DNA of 64,000 nucleotides from assembly GCA_032164245.1 (NCBI GenBank), contig JAVMKO010000007.1:1178001-1242000 (forward strand), read 5' to 3'. A program made the translations under genes and the position numbers. The stretch's first letter is position 1, and every line of letters begins with the position of its first letter. Below are positions 11,096 through 22,500 of the stretch, piece by piece. A model generated the notes under the pieces. It was not told the DNA's origin and made no database searches. It saw nothing but the letters and a program-made list of their open reading frames with translations. The DNA is from Sternotherus odoratus. Its lineage: Eukaryota; Chordata; Testudines; Kinosternidae.

Positions 11096-11225
11096 ATTCA
11101 TAGATTCTGATGCCAGAAGGGACACTTCAACCATTGAGACTGACCTGCGGAACACAGGTCATAGAACTTCATCCAACTGCTTCTTCATTAAACCCAACAA
11201 CTTGGGGTTTGAGCTCAACAATTTG
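11096..11225 (-). mobile_element. CR1 3'-end fragment
   Basis: Starts ATTCATAGATTCTGATGCCA and GAAGGGACACTTCAACCATT, which is the reverse complement of a CR1 tail, followed by CTGACCTGCGGAACACAGGT. Confidence 0.65.
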
Positions 11226-12080
11226 CCATGTCTTGTTCCTCAGTAGATTTTTAAGCATAACAGAGGTGAGATATTTATTGTTTGGAGGCTGCTGAGCATA
11301 TGTTGGGACTGATCCCCAAAGGGTTTTAGTTTGCTTTGCTCAGTGCCCAGGTCAAAGCTCATATTTCCACTGGAAACCAGAACAGCTGAGAAAAAAGAAG
11401 CAATCGTTTAAATAGCTGTTTGTACCATGGGCTGCACGGATGCCTCCTGAGCTTGCACATAAATAATGTTTACTCTAGGAGTGCATTTAAGGGGTGTGGG
11501 CATAATAGACCCAATGAGCCATAATGCTCCTGAAAGTTTTATAATACTTGCCCTATACACTGTGAAAATTCCAGAGAATCTGTGAAGAGGCTAACAGGTC
11601 AGGTCACATAGCCTCACATGGCTAATTCCTCCCCCTCCCCTCCCTTCTGTTTCAGTATTGCCAATGCCAAGCTTTTGAAAATCATGAGTCAGCCCCTCCC
11701 AAAATTATAAGTACCTTAGAATTGTCTTAGAAATCAGGAGATTTAAAAACATTTTTTAAAAGCCACATTGTGGGGGGCGGGGGTTATATTCCTTCTGCTT
11801 TCTCACTCACTGGGGGTCATGTTTTCAAACATTTCTGTGCAGCCATGAAGGCTAAAAAAATTCTGTTTTAAAAACTGAAAGCAGAAAGCCTCGTGCAGTC
11901 AAAGGACTCCAGGGGCAGGGGCTTGAAGAAAAACAGCAAAGATCATTAGATTCATTATAAAATCACTGTGGTGGGCAACACTTCTGTTTTATTAACAGAA
12001 TTCAAATGAAAACAACGGGAGAGCAATCCCGGGCTCACTGGAAGACATGCTCAGGTTGTGTCAAAACTGACAAAAGAATC
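11226..12080. other. Unique non-coding DNA
   Basis: No repeat family or gene recognised; a few short homopolymer runs. Confidence 0.4.
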
Positions 12081-12289
12081 ATATTTAAGGATGTCAAGAA
12101 TCAGGGAGGTAGCCGTGTTAGTCTGGAATAGCAGAGGTAACAAAGTCCTATGGCACCTTAAAGACTAACTATAAAGTTTTGAAGCATAAGCTTTCGTGGG
12201 CTAATACCCACTTCGTCGGATGCAAGCATCCGACGAAGTGGGTATTAGCCCACGAAAGCTTATGCTTCAAAACTTTATATTTAAGGATG
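12081..12289. mobile_element. Snapback Penelope-like insertion with 13-bp target duplication
   Basis: The duplication ATATTTAAGGATG is at 12081-12093 and 12277-12289. Between them the element reads GGTAGCCGTGTTAGTCTGG on the + strand and then turns back on itself: arms 12170-12223 and 12226-12279 are perfect 54-bp inverted repeats around AA. The turn is inside the hammerhead region, just beyond the CTGANGA-like box. The last three bases of the right arm overlap the duplication. A long, sharp target duplication with an inverted copy fits target-primed reverse transcription and template switching by a Penelope-like element. Confidence 0.75.
12226..12266 (+). ncRNA. Hammerhead-ribozyme-like core
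   Basis: CCGACGA (12230-12236) stands for CTGANGA; stem II GTGGGT/GCCCAC with loop ATTA is at 12238-12253; GAAA is at 12254-12257; a 2-bp GC/GC stem III with TTAT loop follows, then TT at the expected cleavage position. The U-to-C change in the first box should cripple cleavage. The same core lies mirrored on the minus strand of the other arm. Confidence 0.5.
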
Positions 12290-13544
12290 GAGTTCAAGCC
12301 TTTATTTCTTGCTGCCCTGCTCTTAACTCCTCAATTCCTATCCAGTTACAGAAGCACACACAACAATCACACTCTGGTCTTTGAATCTTGTTATAACTCT
12401 TGGGCAGGTTGTGGGATCATTGACAGAGATGGGGCAGATTCTCTTCTGATGGAAATCAGTGCCACTCCAGTCATATCAGTGGAGATATGTCTGTTGACAC
12501 CAGCTGAAGACCTGGGCCACTGGGTATTTCAGTCTGGCCATCGATTTTTCTTGATTTTGTCATTTCTGTAAAATTACACCTAGGCAAATACCTCCAACAT
12601 ATTCTGCAAATATTTGTTCTCAAATGAATTGACTCTGAATCTGGTTGTAACACATCATCCCGGATGCCCTAGCAAATAATCCTAATTCAACTGTCAGGGA
12701 ACTCAAAAGAAAATCTGACTGTAGTCTGGAGGAGCGGTGGATCCCTGAGAAGATTTTAACGAAGAGCAAATATGAAGCCTGAATATGGATGATTTGTGCA
12801 TTTTATGGCCAAATACACACTATTGTCCTTTAGTTATGTAAATCAAGGAGTCCAAGAACAGAAACAACATCATGTGACTTTATATAACCATGTCCTGCAT
12901 CCCACGCTGAGACTTGTGTGTGGCCAGACTTTTGGCAGAGCCCCACTGACATCCCCACAAAGCTTAGTGCAGGACTGAAGCTGAAGATGGTAGAGATTAT
13001 GACTTCTTGTAACAAACTGCTCATGAACAAAACAGGAATTAATCCCCGAAGAAACTCAAGAATCATTTTGATGGAAAAATCCATTTGATTCTTTTTGTAA
13101 TCGTCTTGTGGACAATACATAAAAGGAAAAAGAAGTTTATTCAATAACTTCTAATTACTGATGTACTGACATCCCAGAACAGAACATTCTAGTGTGAAAC
13201 AAATCTTGGTTTCTTGGAAGTTCATCTTCTCTTTCTGCAAACTCGTATTTCCCTCTTGGAAGTCCTCCTTTTCTGTCTGTGACATCACAATTGGTAGCGG
13301 TGCATATTGTGAGGTCACAAATTGAAAACAATGGACAAAATTATCTTCTACTATGGCAAACAGATGGGAGGGGAACAATGAGTAAGAATATGCTCTGGGA
13401 TGCTGGCACGATAAATAAACTAAACTCTACTCTTGTTAGGAAGGGAAGAGAAGGGAAGATCACGATGGAAGGAGCATAGGGACATAGCCTGGCTCCTCAA
13501 AGGAATCAATGGAAATTAGAAGTCTAAATACCTTTAAGGGACAC
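12290..13544. other. Mostly unique non-coding DNA
   Basis: Holds a worn GGGGCAGATTCTCTTCTGAT..CACCAGCTGAAGACCTGGGC stretch at 12425-12520 that resembles the short foldback family, otherwise nothing recognised. Open frames here are short and unlike known proteins. Confidence 0.35.
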
Positions 13545-13715
13545 ATGGATAGCCATCCTAGATCAGGACCAAGCTCTGTCCAGTCCAATATCTTGTCTCC
13601 AACAGTGGTCAGGCCTAGATGCTTCAGAGGAAGGTGTAAAAGTCCTGCAAGAGGCCGATATGCAATAATCCGATATAGGTCCCATCCTGACCTTTAATAG
13701 TTAGAGGTTGGCTGA
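13545..13715 (-). mobile_element. CR1 3'-end fragment
   Basis: Reverse CR1 3' UTR: TCAGGACCAAGCTCTGTCCA, CCAATATCTTGTCTCCAACA, GATGCTTCAGAGGAAGGTG and AATAGTTAGAGGTTGGCTGA. Confidence 0.7.
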
Positions 13716-14817
13716 AACAAGAGTAACCAATGTGGCCCTGGAACTATGTGAACTATGTGAACTATTCCATAGACAATCTGGGCTCCAATTCCCAGATCTC
13801 AGAGCATTTGACTAGTTTACCAGATGCCCCATGGACTGTCCTGCACAAAGCCTCCTAGTTGGGTGACTTGGCCATGCTGCCATTGCCTTTCCTGTCTTTC
13901 TGGTAGCTGGTAGAAACGTCAAAGCAACGTTGAAGGCTGCACTTAAAAGCAGTAAATAATGTGTCACCGTGTAGCCACCTAATATATGGGAGGTCACTAG
14001 GGCTATGTCTAGACTGGCAACTGAACAACCTACCCAAACCAGGCACCATTGTCATTCTACCCAGCATCTCTTCCTACTACCATACTTTAGTAGGTGCTGC
14101 ATGGTGATGGATGGGCGGGAAGGGCAGAATGCTCCTCTTTCCTTCTGCATTCCTTTAGAGACCACCCTTGCTGTATCAGTGTTTACTCCCTGCTTGCACC
14201 CAGTATTGCATGATGTCAAGGTGAACCCGGCCCTGGATGTCAAACCAAGAAATAATCACAAAGGGAGATTTTGTACAATGCAAATACCCATAGCAATAGA
14301 GAGTGAGCGAAGGGTGGGAGGATGGAATTATGACATGCAAACAGAATTGTTTCTGTACAGAATGCTATTCCAAACCTTCCATGAGACATCAGCAATTTTA
14401 TTATGAACATAAAAATGGGATTTCACTGTAATATTGTTTCTGAAGCATGCAAGGAACAGCCAAAATAGTGTAAACAGATTTGCCTGTTACTGTAAATGCA
14501 TCAAAATATTGACTGCTCGTGTTTAAACATCTGAATACTAAGTATCCAATTTTCTTATATTGGCAACAATATGATTTGCTTTTTGGAGTCAAATTCTGTC
14601 ACCTTTGCTCACACTGTGTATTGTTATTTACACAGAATACTTATTATGGATGTATTATGGTTTCACAGGGCCCTTATTGAGTTACAGTTCAAGTTTGAAA
14701 CTACGTAGCTTGCTTACAGAAGAAAAAAATGAGTGTCTATGATGGAAATGTTTCCTTGCAGAAAAGTTAGGTGGGAGTTTGATTTTGCAAAATGCTGGTC
14801 TAAGAATTAAGGTATCT
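13716..14817. other. Unique non-coding DNA
   Basis: A CTAGGGCTATGTCTAGACTG stretch at 13997-14016 looks like one end of a GTCTACAC-type MITE, and two tandem CTATGTGAA units lie at 13745. No gene recognised. Confidence 0.35.
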
Positions 14818-14985
14818 CAACACTGCAAGTGAAGGGGTGATAGCAGTTTGGGTAGGTATACCTGTGGTACCTTTAATCTAGCTAGCATGGCTAAAATTAG
14901 CAGCGAAGATATGGAAACATGGACTTTAGTGTGGGCTAGCAACACAAATACCTACTCAGTGTCCCAAATGGGCTTGTAGAACCTG
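14818..14985. mobile_element. DNA-transposon-derived repeat
   Basis: CACTGCAAGTGAAGGGGTGA, TACCTTTAATCTAGCTAGCA and AACATGGACTTTAGTGTGGG follow the layout of a common turtle non-autonomous DNA element. Ends are worn; identification is from memory of the family and tentative. Confidence 0.4.
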
Positions 14986-15544
14986 GAGTGAGGTCAGTTG
15001 CTGCATTGTCACTGCTCTTTTTAGATGTGTATACAATCACACCACTTAATGCAGAGTCAACCTATTCTTGGTCACGAAATTGCAGGTACGTGTTTGCTCT
15101 GTGGTGATGGAAGACATAGATACACGCGGCAATACAACATGAGCAGAGGAAATGCCCCTTGTTTTGCCTATAAATGGATCACTTCTGCCACCCTGCACCT
15201 CTTTCACTCTGCAATGACTAATACACATTATTAATTTTGCAAACTGTGATTAGTCCTAGACTTACAGTGTACACTGGTTGCAAGGGGACAACTTAGCTGT
15301 AAAGTACTGATCCAGCACAAAGCAGCACACAAGTTTAACTTGCAGTGAAGCTTTGCAGTAGCCAGGTGACTCTTTGGGTAGTGGAACTGAGTCCTTTATA
15401 GGCAATCTGGGGCGAGTCCCTAACAGCTTGTATTTGATTGCTGTTTTAATCCACGTCTCCTCATCACTGAAAGAGCATGTACAAGCAAATGTGCTACTGA
15501 GTCTTATACCTGTGCACTGCAAAATCCAACTCCTACTGAAGAAG
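14986..15544. other. Unique non-coding DNA
   Basis: Nothing recognised. Confidence 0.4.
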
Positions 15545-15775
15545 AACATAAGAATGGTCAGACTGGGTCAGACCAAAGGTCCATCCAGCCCAGTATCCTG
15601 TCTACCGACAGTGGCCAATGCCAGGTGCCCCAGAGTGAGTGAACCTAACAGGTAATGATCAAGTGATCTCTCTCCTGCCGTCCATCTCCACACTCTGACA
15701 AACAGAGGCTAGAGACTCCATTCCTTACCCATCCTGGCTAATAGCCATTAATACCATTCTATACCACGTTACCCA
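15545..15775 (-). mobile_element. CR1 3' end, well preserved
   Basis: Reverse CR1 tail starting ACATAAGAATGGTCAGACTG and GGTCAGACCAAAGGTCCATC, then the 3' UTR as far as CATCCTGGCTAATAGCCATT. It matches the tails at 6.5 and 49.3 kb in opposite orientation. Confidence 0.85.
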
Positions 15776-17622
15776 CAACTTTCCATAATGTATCTGTAAA
15801 CTTCCTAGATCTTCTTCCTGTAGATCACTCTGCTTCAGCAGCTTCTGGCCTGTCTGCTTTCTTGTAGCCAGTCTCTCCTTCACTCATTCCCTCTGCCTGA
15901 CTTTCAGAGCTCCCTTTTAAACAGGTCCTCCTTATATCCATAGCATATCCATCAGCTGCTGTGGGGTGCGCTTCTTCCACCACTCTTTTAATCTTTGCAG
16001 GTGATCTGTAAACCCCATCACACCCCCACAGGCCATTTGCTAATTTTAGTACATTTCTGTTTAGGGATAAAAACTGGAAGGGAGTTTGGACTACAAAAGA
16101 GACAGGGACAATAGATTCATATCCACACATCCCTGTAAGGGTGAGAAAATGTGCATCCTTTTGAGATCAAAGGCCTCCAGCGTCGGCCATAGAGTACACG
16201 TAATGGGATCTTCTATCCACGTGGGTGTGATCCCCGAGGGATTTCAGCTTCTGAGGAACCCAGTGAAAATTCTAGGATTAAAAATGATCTTTTGGGGGGA
16301 GGGAGGGAATTCTTATGAATGCAGAGTTTTGGGGTAGACATCTAGAGCAGGTCTCCATAGTTAAAAGGTCCCCAAGAGGCAGAAGGGAAAAAGGGCTTGT
16401 ATCATACTTATCCCCACAGTTACTGTAGTAACGGTGCACCGCATCATCTTCAATGTATTGATCTTCACAACATGCCTTTGTCATAGGGAAGGGCCATTAT
16501 CCCTGTTTTACTTGATGGGGATTAATACTAGAAGGGGCTTTATTTTTACTACTCTGTGTCATGTTTGGACAAATATCAACTCACACTTTAGTATTTCCTT
16601 TCACCACCCAGGAAACGCCCCCCTCTCGCACGGGGCTTCTCTAATTTAAACCAAGGCCTAGTTCAGCCACTGCACTAGCTCAGCATCCCAGAAACATGAT
16701 GGTGACATAAAGCCACCTTTGCTCCTTCTGCCTTTGGGTTTCACCTCCCAGAAACCACAGCACAGAATCTGTCCATCTAGTTATTAAATACACAATAACT
16801 GAATCATCTGGCTGAAGGCTGACACTTTGAGACACCATTGACATTAGCCCATGGAAATCAGGTCACTAAGCTATAGCTGAATAACCAGTAGACAGAGTTA
16901 ATAGTACTTCCCTTTACCTGAATATATTAAGTAGTAAAAATAAAACAAAAGTCCGTGTACTAGCATTTGCACCCCAGGAAGAGAGGAGAAGAACCCACTT
17001 AGGTTTGGGAGACCTGCCCCTACTTTATTTCTGCACTGAGTCACCATTGCGATGAGTGCTCACTAGATACATAAAATCAGATTAAATAGCTGTGAGCAAA
17101 ACTTGAAATGTTTGGGTAAGCACCCAAAAAATGCCAATCTGGGCTCCGTTAGAGCAGCAGCGCTGAGTTGAAAAATCAGCTTTTCTTGTGGCATTTCTGC
17201 TTCTCAATCCAGCTGGAATCAGGAAGTAGAGAGTGGTTTAAAAAATGAAAGCGAAAAAAATAATCACATTTTTTGGGGGGGAAATATCAGAATGATGTTC
17301 AGTTTGAAGGGTGGATGAAGTTTCATTTCAGTTCTTACCGGATCGAAACGAGCTTGCCTTTCCCTGCTTATATGATTGAGAGTTTCAATGCTGCCTATGA
17401 GATTTAGACACCATTTACATTTACACTCTGCACAAATCCCTCGGAGGAGCTTTAAAAATTTCAGTACTATTGTGAGCTGGCTGGAAAATAGAGACTTTTT
17501 TTTTTTTTTTTCAAAAATCAATTGTGAAAATGTATTCCTGTTCCTTTCATTGGAGAATTTCAAAACTCGGTTTTTCTGACATTTTCCAACACACTCTCAC
17601 CCTAGTCTTTTTCAATTTAGGT
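15776..17622. other. Unique non-coding DNA
   Basis: No gene recognised. T-rich run at 17495-17511. A worn AT-rich stretch with AAAATGCC and TTTTGGGGGGG units at 17100-17290 may belong to the AAACATTTTG repeat family. Confidence 0.35.
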
Positions 17623-17940
17623 CAGGGGTTCTCAGACGTCATTGCACCATGACCCCTCTGACCACAGAAATGACTACACGACTCCAGGCTTGATCTCACC
17701 CAAGCCCTGCCACCCCAGGCAGGGGGGGCCAAGCCCACGGCCTTCATCTCCAGGCAGGGGGGCTGTAATCTGAGCTCCGCTGCCCAGCACTGTCACCCTA
17801 GATCTCCAGATTTGGCCCTGGGCAGTGGGGCTCGGGCTTTGGCACCAAGCCCCAGCAAGTTTAATGCCAGCCCTGGCGACCCCATTAAAACTGGGTCTTG
17901 ACCCACTCTGGGGTCCCGACCCACCGTTTGAGAATCACTG
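17623..17940. mobile_element. Non-autonomous hAT element
   Basis: Ends CAGGGGTTCTCAGAC and GTTTGAGAATCACTG are hAT-type inverted termini (CAGNGGTTCTCAAAC class). Flanks ATTTAGGT and GTTTAGGG form an 8-bp duplication with two mismatches. The inside is GC-rich with GGGTCTTGACCCACTCTGGG near the right end. No transposase. Confidence 0.8.
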
Positions 17941-17948
17941 GTTTAGGG

Positions 17949-18915
17949 TATTCTCATTCTTGGTGTGTGAGGGGATTGTTTGGTTCACTTTGGATGTTTC
18001 ACTGGAGGAAAAAACCTTTCTGGTATCCTTCAGTACTAGAAATGAGAACTTGTGCATCACTGATTAATGTGAGTTACTGAGCTGATTGGCGATATGTTTC
18101 TAAATAACTTTTCACTCTCTATTCAGCTGGGATCTCTCTTTCTGCTTCTGAATGTGAATTGGAGTTTCCTTTCTGAAACATGGTATTGCACTGAACTTTG
18201 ATGCCAGGGTAGCAATTTAACCCCACAGAATTTGAAACCTTTTGCTTAAAAGAAAAAAACCCACAAAAACCATAGAGATCCAAATGTAAATAGATTGCCA
18301 CTGTGATCCACCCATGACAATCTACATCCTCCAGGGATCTGACTGTTCAAACAGAGCCAGATGCCCTTAGTGTGAGAAGCTTTTTACCATGTGCCTGGTC
18401 CCATTGGTTTCAATGTAATTAGTCACTCATCGATTAAGAGTCTATTATTTATTTGTAGCGTGGTCACACCTAGGCGCCCCAACTAGGGGACCCCAATGTG
18501 CTAGAATCTAACAGTTAATAAAGTCAGGTTGTCCATGAGTGCCTGTTCCTTGAGAGAGTGGTGTGTGTCACATGGTATTTACATGGGGAGTCCTCCCTCC
18601 CTTTACAATACAGAGATGGCAATCTCTGTGTGTTTATGGTACTCCACGTGTACTTGTAATTGCTAAGAGAGAGGTTAAAGTAAAACAATCCTTTTCCCAG
18701 TCTGCGCAGCTGGGAGAACTTTTTAGTCTGATATTTATTTGCTGGCACACTTGTGCCTCTTCACAATACTCTATGTGTTGCCAGAGCACAGGGTGCAGTC
18801 CAGGGAGGATCACTGGGAACGCAGATGTCCTCCAAAATGCTGATGCAGTGATTTCTCTTCTGTGTCTGACCCTATTTCTTGTCTGCTTTGGTTACACATT
18901 GGGGAGGACCAGTAC
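17949..18915. other. Unique non-coding DNA
   Basis: Nothing recognised. Confidence 0.4.
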
Positions 18916-18918
18916 TCA

Positions 18919-18992
18919 GGCTCAGATCCTCAAATGTATCCTCAAAGATCCAATGGGAGTTAGGCACCAAAATACCATTGAGGATCTGGGCC
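18919..18992. repeat. Foldback element (CAGATCCTCAAAGGTAT type)
   Basis: Arms GGCTCAGATCCTCAAATGTAT (18919-18939, in part) and the reverse of ATACCATTGAGGATCTGGGCC pair with few mismatches around CAATGGGAGTTAGGCACC. The copy at 47.75 kb has the same arms, and those at 56.46 and 62.2 kb share the centre. Confidence 0.6.
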
Positions 18993-19155
18993 TGTCCCCT
19001 GTTCCCCATCTGTAAAATGGAGTTAATAATACACCCTTTGCTGGTCTTGTCAATTTAGACTGTAAGTTCTTAAGGGCAGAGGCTGTCTCTCACTATGGAT
19101 ATGTATGGCACCAACCACAAGAAAGGCCGGTGTTGTGATTCAGGTAATAATAATA
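18993..19155 (+). mobile_element. CORE-SINE-like 3' part
   Basis: CCCCATCTGTAAAATGGAG, GACTGTAAGTTCTTAAGGGC and GGCTGTCTCTCACTATGG are the CORE-SINE tail, ending in an AATAATAAT tract. The head is missing or replaced by the foldback element. Confidence 0.6.
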
Positions 19156-20265
19156 TAATGGATCTTATTCTCACTTCCACTGGTTTTGTAGCAGTGTAAG
19201 TCCAAGAGAAAGAGGCCCAGAGGATGCAACCTCCTATCTAATGCTTTCTTAGCTGGATTAGTAATACCCAACTTTATTTCATCTACACCGAGTGAGGTCT
19301 CGAATGAATCAGTTAGCAGGATCTGTAGCGATATAAGCCAGTGTTCAGTGGACCAATGCATCCTCCTCAGTTAGATGGCTCTTCGTTTTATTTACACTGA
19401 GTTTAACTTAATAGGCTTGTATGGTAACTTCCTGCTCAGCTGGATACCACATAAGCATATGCCCAGTTCAATTAGGAGTAGAATGAGAAAAACAGAGCAT
19501 GCTGTACATTTTAAATAAGCAAAATAAAATGCCAGAGCCATCGTGCGTGTTTCTATCTGTGTATGAGAGTGAGAGATAAGCAAACAGTAGACATTGATGG
19601 CTTTCTTTCTGCCATCCAATTAAGAGAGAGAGCCCCAAGACTCAGATTTACACCGCGCTTCCAAGGTGAAATTGGGGATCATCATTCTTTTACAGCAGCT
19701 AGAAATTTCAGCTGGGTTCAACAGACAAGAGCCACCAGACTGGGGATGCTAGGGCAGGAGGAAATATTAGCAATAAATCTGATCAAGCCACTTTGCTCAA
19801 CGTTCAGGAGTAATATTAAGTAGCCAACTGGAAGGTACGGCAGAATCCCTTTGTAATGTCTAAGTCATGCTGCTGAGTCTTTTCAGATAGAAAGAGCTAG
19901 GAGCAGTTTCACAATTTTCCACCATGTGAGTAAACTTTATTTTGGATACCAGTGAGGCAATAATTGTTCTGGGAGGTTGGGGGGGGGGGCGGGACAGGGG
20001 GATGTTTAGTGAAAGGAAAGTACAGCTTTCAGGCGCTCAAATGATTCTATCTCTGGATGAATCAGAGGTTGAGGCAAGAGAAAAGAGAAGTGAAAAAGCT
20101 TTGAAACAGAGAGCGGGATATGAACCAAAGCAGGAGACCCAGAATATGTGGTTCAAGCTAATCTGCAGAGTCACCTTCCATGCAGTGCAGTGCTATTCCC
20201 TGTCTTTCATTGCTTACAGGGTTTTCTCTTACCCCTAAAGTGTGATTAAAATTTCAGAAAACCTG
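19156..20265. other. Unique non-coding DNA
   Basis: Contains a G-run at 19979-19990; no gene or family recognised. Confidence 0.4.
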
Positions 20266-20273
20266 CCTTAGAA

Positions 20274-20568
20274 CAGTGGTTCTCAACCACGGACCTGGGG
20301 CCCACTGTGGGGCTAGGAGCAGGTTTCAGGGGGTCTGCCCAGCAGGGCCAGCATTAGACTTGCTGGGGCCCAGGGCAGAAAGCCAAAGTCCCACTGCCTG
20401 AGGCTGAAGTCAAAGCTTGAGCAAGAAGTTGCCCTGCCTGCTACCTCCTAAGGCTGGTCCTGACTTTTATAAGCAGAAATACAGTTGTTGTGTCATAGCT
20501 GGGCGGTGGAATGGTTATAGCATGGGGAGGAGAGGGGGGCTCAGAAAGAAAAAGTTCGAGAACCCCTG
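20274..20568. mobile_element. Non-autonomous hAT element
   Basis: Starts CAGTGGTTCTCAACC and ends GTTCGAGAACCCCTG, an inverted hAT-type pair. Flanks CCTTAGAA and TCTTAGAG are an 8-bp duplication with two mismatches. Confidence 0.75.
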
Positions 20569-20619
20569 TCTTAGAGGGCTTAAGAATCTCAGTGTGTTTA
20601 GTTGACCAAAGATAAAGCC

Positions 20620-20955
20620 AAGAGGTGGGTTGATCGCTGTCTGTAAGTATCTACATATGGGAAGATTACTGAGCCCGGAACTAAAGTGCAATTTTTGTAC
20701 ATTTTAACCTTGAAGGTAATTAACCACTGGAACAGCTGATCTAGGGATGTGACGGATGCTCTGTCTCTTCGTGCCTTTAAATCAAGACTGCCAAAAACTG
20801 CTAACTAGAAGTTATGGGCTTGATGGAGGAATCGGTGGGTGAAATTGTGGAGATCGGGCCCTGAAAGGGATTTAGGCACTAACTCCAGTTGACAGATTTG
20901 AGCCTCAGTGATCAAAATAGCCCCTTCTGGCCTGAAGATCTCTGAATCTGAGCTT
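20620..20955 (+). mobile_element. CR1 3'-end fragment
   Basis: CR1 C-terminal and 3' UTR text: GTAATTAACCACTGGAACAG, TGACGGATGCTCTGTCTC, AAGTTATGGGCTTGATGGAG and CCCCTTCTGGCCTGAAGATC. No frame survives. Confidence 0.65.
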
Positions 20956-21130
20956 TGGGATCGTGACAGGAGAAGAAGCCTTATTTTCACGTCCGGCTCT
21001 TTGGGGGGAAGAGGTAAATGAGACACTTGTAAGCACTAATCAGGGTGGTAGCCGTGTTAGTCTGGAATAGCAGAGTTAACAAAGTCCTGTGGCACCTTAA
21101 AGACTAACTATAAAGTTTTGAAGCATGAGC

Positions 21131-21158
21131 TTTCGTGGGCTAATACCCACTTCGTCGG
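21131..21158 (-). ncRNA. Hammerhead-ribozyme-like core, left arm
   Basis: Mirror of the right-arm core: CCGACGA at 21152-21158 and GAAA at 21131-21134 on the minus strand, with the 6-bp stem II between. Confidence 0.45.
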
Positions 21159-21640
21159 ATGCAAGCAGTAGAAGTGTTCACAAACAGGCAGTTATAGAAA
21201 AGTAGGTAAGAGCCAGGTGGGAGGTGAAAAGGTTAGTCCAATTAAGCTGAGCCAGCTTGTTATCTCCGATCAGGGAGTGTGGATTATTCGTCTAGCATTT
21301 GAATGGGGTCTGTGGACATGGAGAGATGAGAAACAATGCCTGTAATGAGCCAACCATTGTAGATCCCGGTTCAATCCCAAAGTGTGTGTGCCGAATTTGC
21401 AAATTCGGCACACACACTTTGGGATTGAACCGGGATCTACAATGGTTGGCTCATTACAGGCATTGTTTCTCATCTCTCCATGTCCACAGACCCCATTCAA
21501 ATGCTAGACGAATAATCCACACTCCCTGATCGGAGATAACAAGCTGGCTCAGCTTAATTGGACTAACCTTTTCACCTCCCACCTGGCTCTTACCTACTTT
21601 TCTATAACTGCCTGTTTGTGAACACTTCTACTGCTTGCAT

Positions 21641-21668
21641 CCGACGAAGTGGGTATTAGCCCACGAAA
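21641..21668 (+). ncRNA. Hammerhead-ribozyme-like core, right arm
   Basis: CCGACGA (21641-21647), stem II GTGGGT/GCCCAC and GAAA (21665-21668), same as the 12.2-kb copy. In one transcript both arms would rather pair with each other than fold as ribozymes. Confidence 0.45.
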
Positions 21669-21738
21669 GCTCATGCTTCAAAACTTTATAGTTAGTCTTT
21701 AAGGTGCCACAGGACTTTGTTAACTCTTGTAAGCACTA

Positions 21739-22356
21739 GACATTCACTGCCCAAAGTAATTCCTTCTCCCCCACCCCCACCTCAAGTGCAACACAAATAA
21801 TGCTAGTAGCCTCTATCTGTATTTTTTAAAGCCTGTTAAGTTGTGACAATATGATGAGCTCTAATTGTAGAAGAGCACTGACGGAGACCTGTAATCACAT
21901 AGTCATTATGCCAGTAAATACACCGCAGTCTAGTTTGCTGCTCTGTGTTAGCCCAGCAGTGACACAGACAAAGGATGAATCTGGCAATCAGCAGGTACCA
22001 AACAAAACTCCCGGTTACACAGATGAGAACCTCCTAGTTCACCACGTCCGGTGTCCAGCCTTTTAACAGGCAGATTCTAGGAACTTTTTCCCTGGACACT
22101 TTTGTGGTGGTGCTGTTCTCACTTGGGAGCACATGAGGGGCTCAGAACTTGTGTTTCTCTGATCACAGGCACTGCTCTTGTGCTTGACCCACACATGGGT
22201 TGCACAAGTGTGTAGGTCCGATTCTCCTGGTGTGAACTGGGAGTAATGAATAGGGTGTTTCATGGAACACATTTCAAAATTGGGTTTCATTCCACTTTGG
22301 AACAAAATGAGACTTTTCCAAAGGTTTGTGAGAAAACAAAAACTGAGAGTGAGCGC
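21739..22356. other. Unique non-coding DNA
   Basis: Nothing recognised. Confidence 0.4.
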
Positions 22357-22500
22357 CCTGAATTACGTGATAGTTATGGCACTCACCTGGAAGACCCAGG
22401 TTCAAGTCCCCTTTCTGACTGATTCAGAGTGATCTGGGATGGAAAATGGTGCATTAGGTGAAGCAAGGACTTGCGCTGGGGTCTCCCTTAACCAGGATGA
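22357..22500 (+). mobile_element. tRNA-like SINE fragment
   Basis: GATAGTTATGGCACTCACCT resembles an A-box region and AGACCCAGGTTCAAGTCCCC a Pol III B-box (GGTTCAAGTCC). The tail carries no clear family signature. Confidence 0.5.

Larger units (their letters stand above)
21026..21738. mobile_element. Palindromic Penelope-like insertion
   Basis: A perfect 13-bp target duplication CTTGTAAGCACTA lies at 21026-21038 and 21726-21738. The 687-bp insert begins with 35 bp of the family's GGTAGCCGTGTTAGTCTGG end (21039-21073) and the rest, 21074-21725, is a palindrome of two 326-bp arms that I found identical throughout, with the centre between 21399 and 21400 (GAATTTGCAAATTC). Each arm holds a hammerhead-like region and about 240 bp of further element body. 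Two identical 76-codon frames on opposite strands are a by-product of the symmetry and match no known protein. Confidence 0.85.

Noticed and set aside
21270..21529. Two identical 76-codon frames on opposite strands
   Set aside because: They are the same frame read in each arm of the palindrome and have no protein resemblance.
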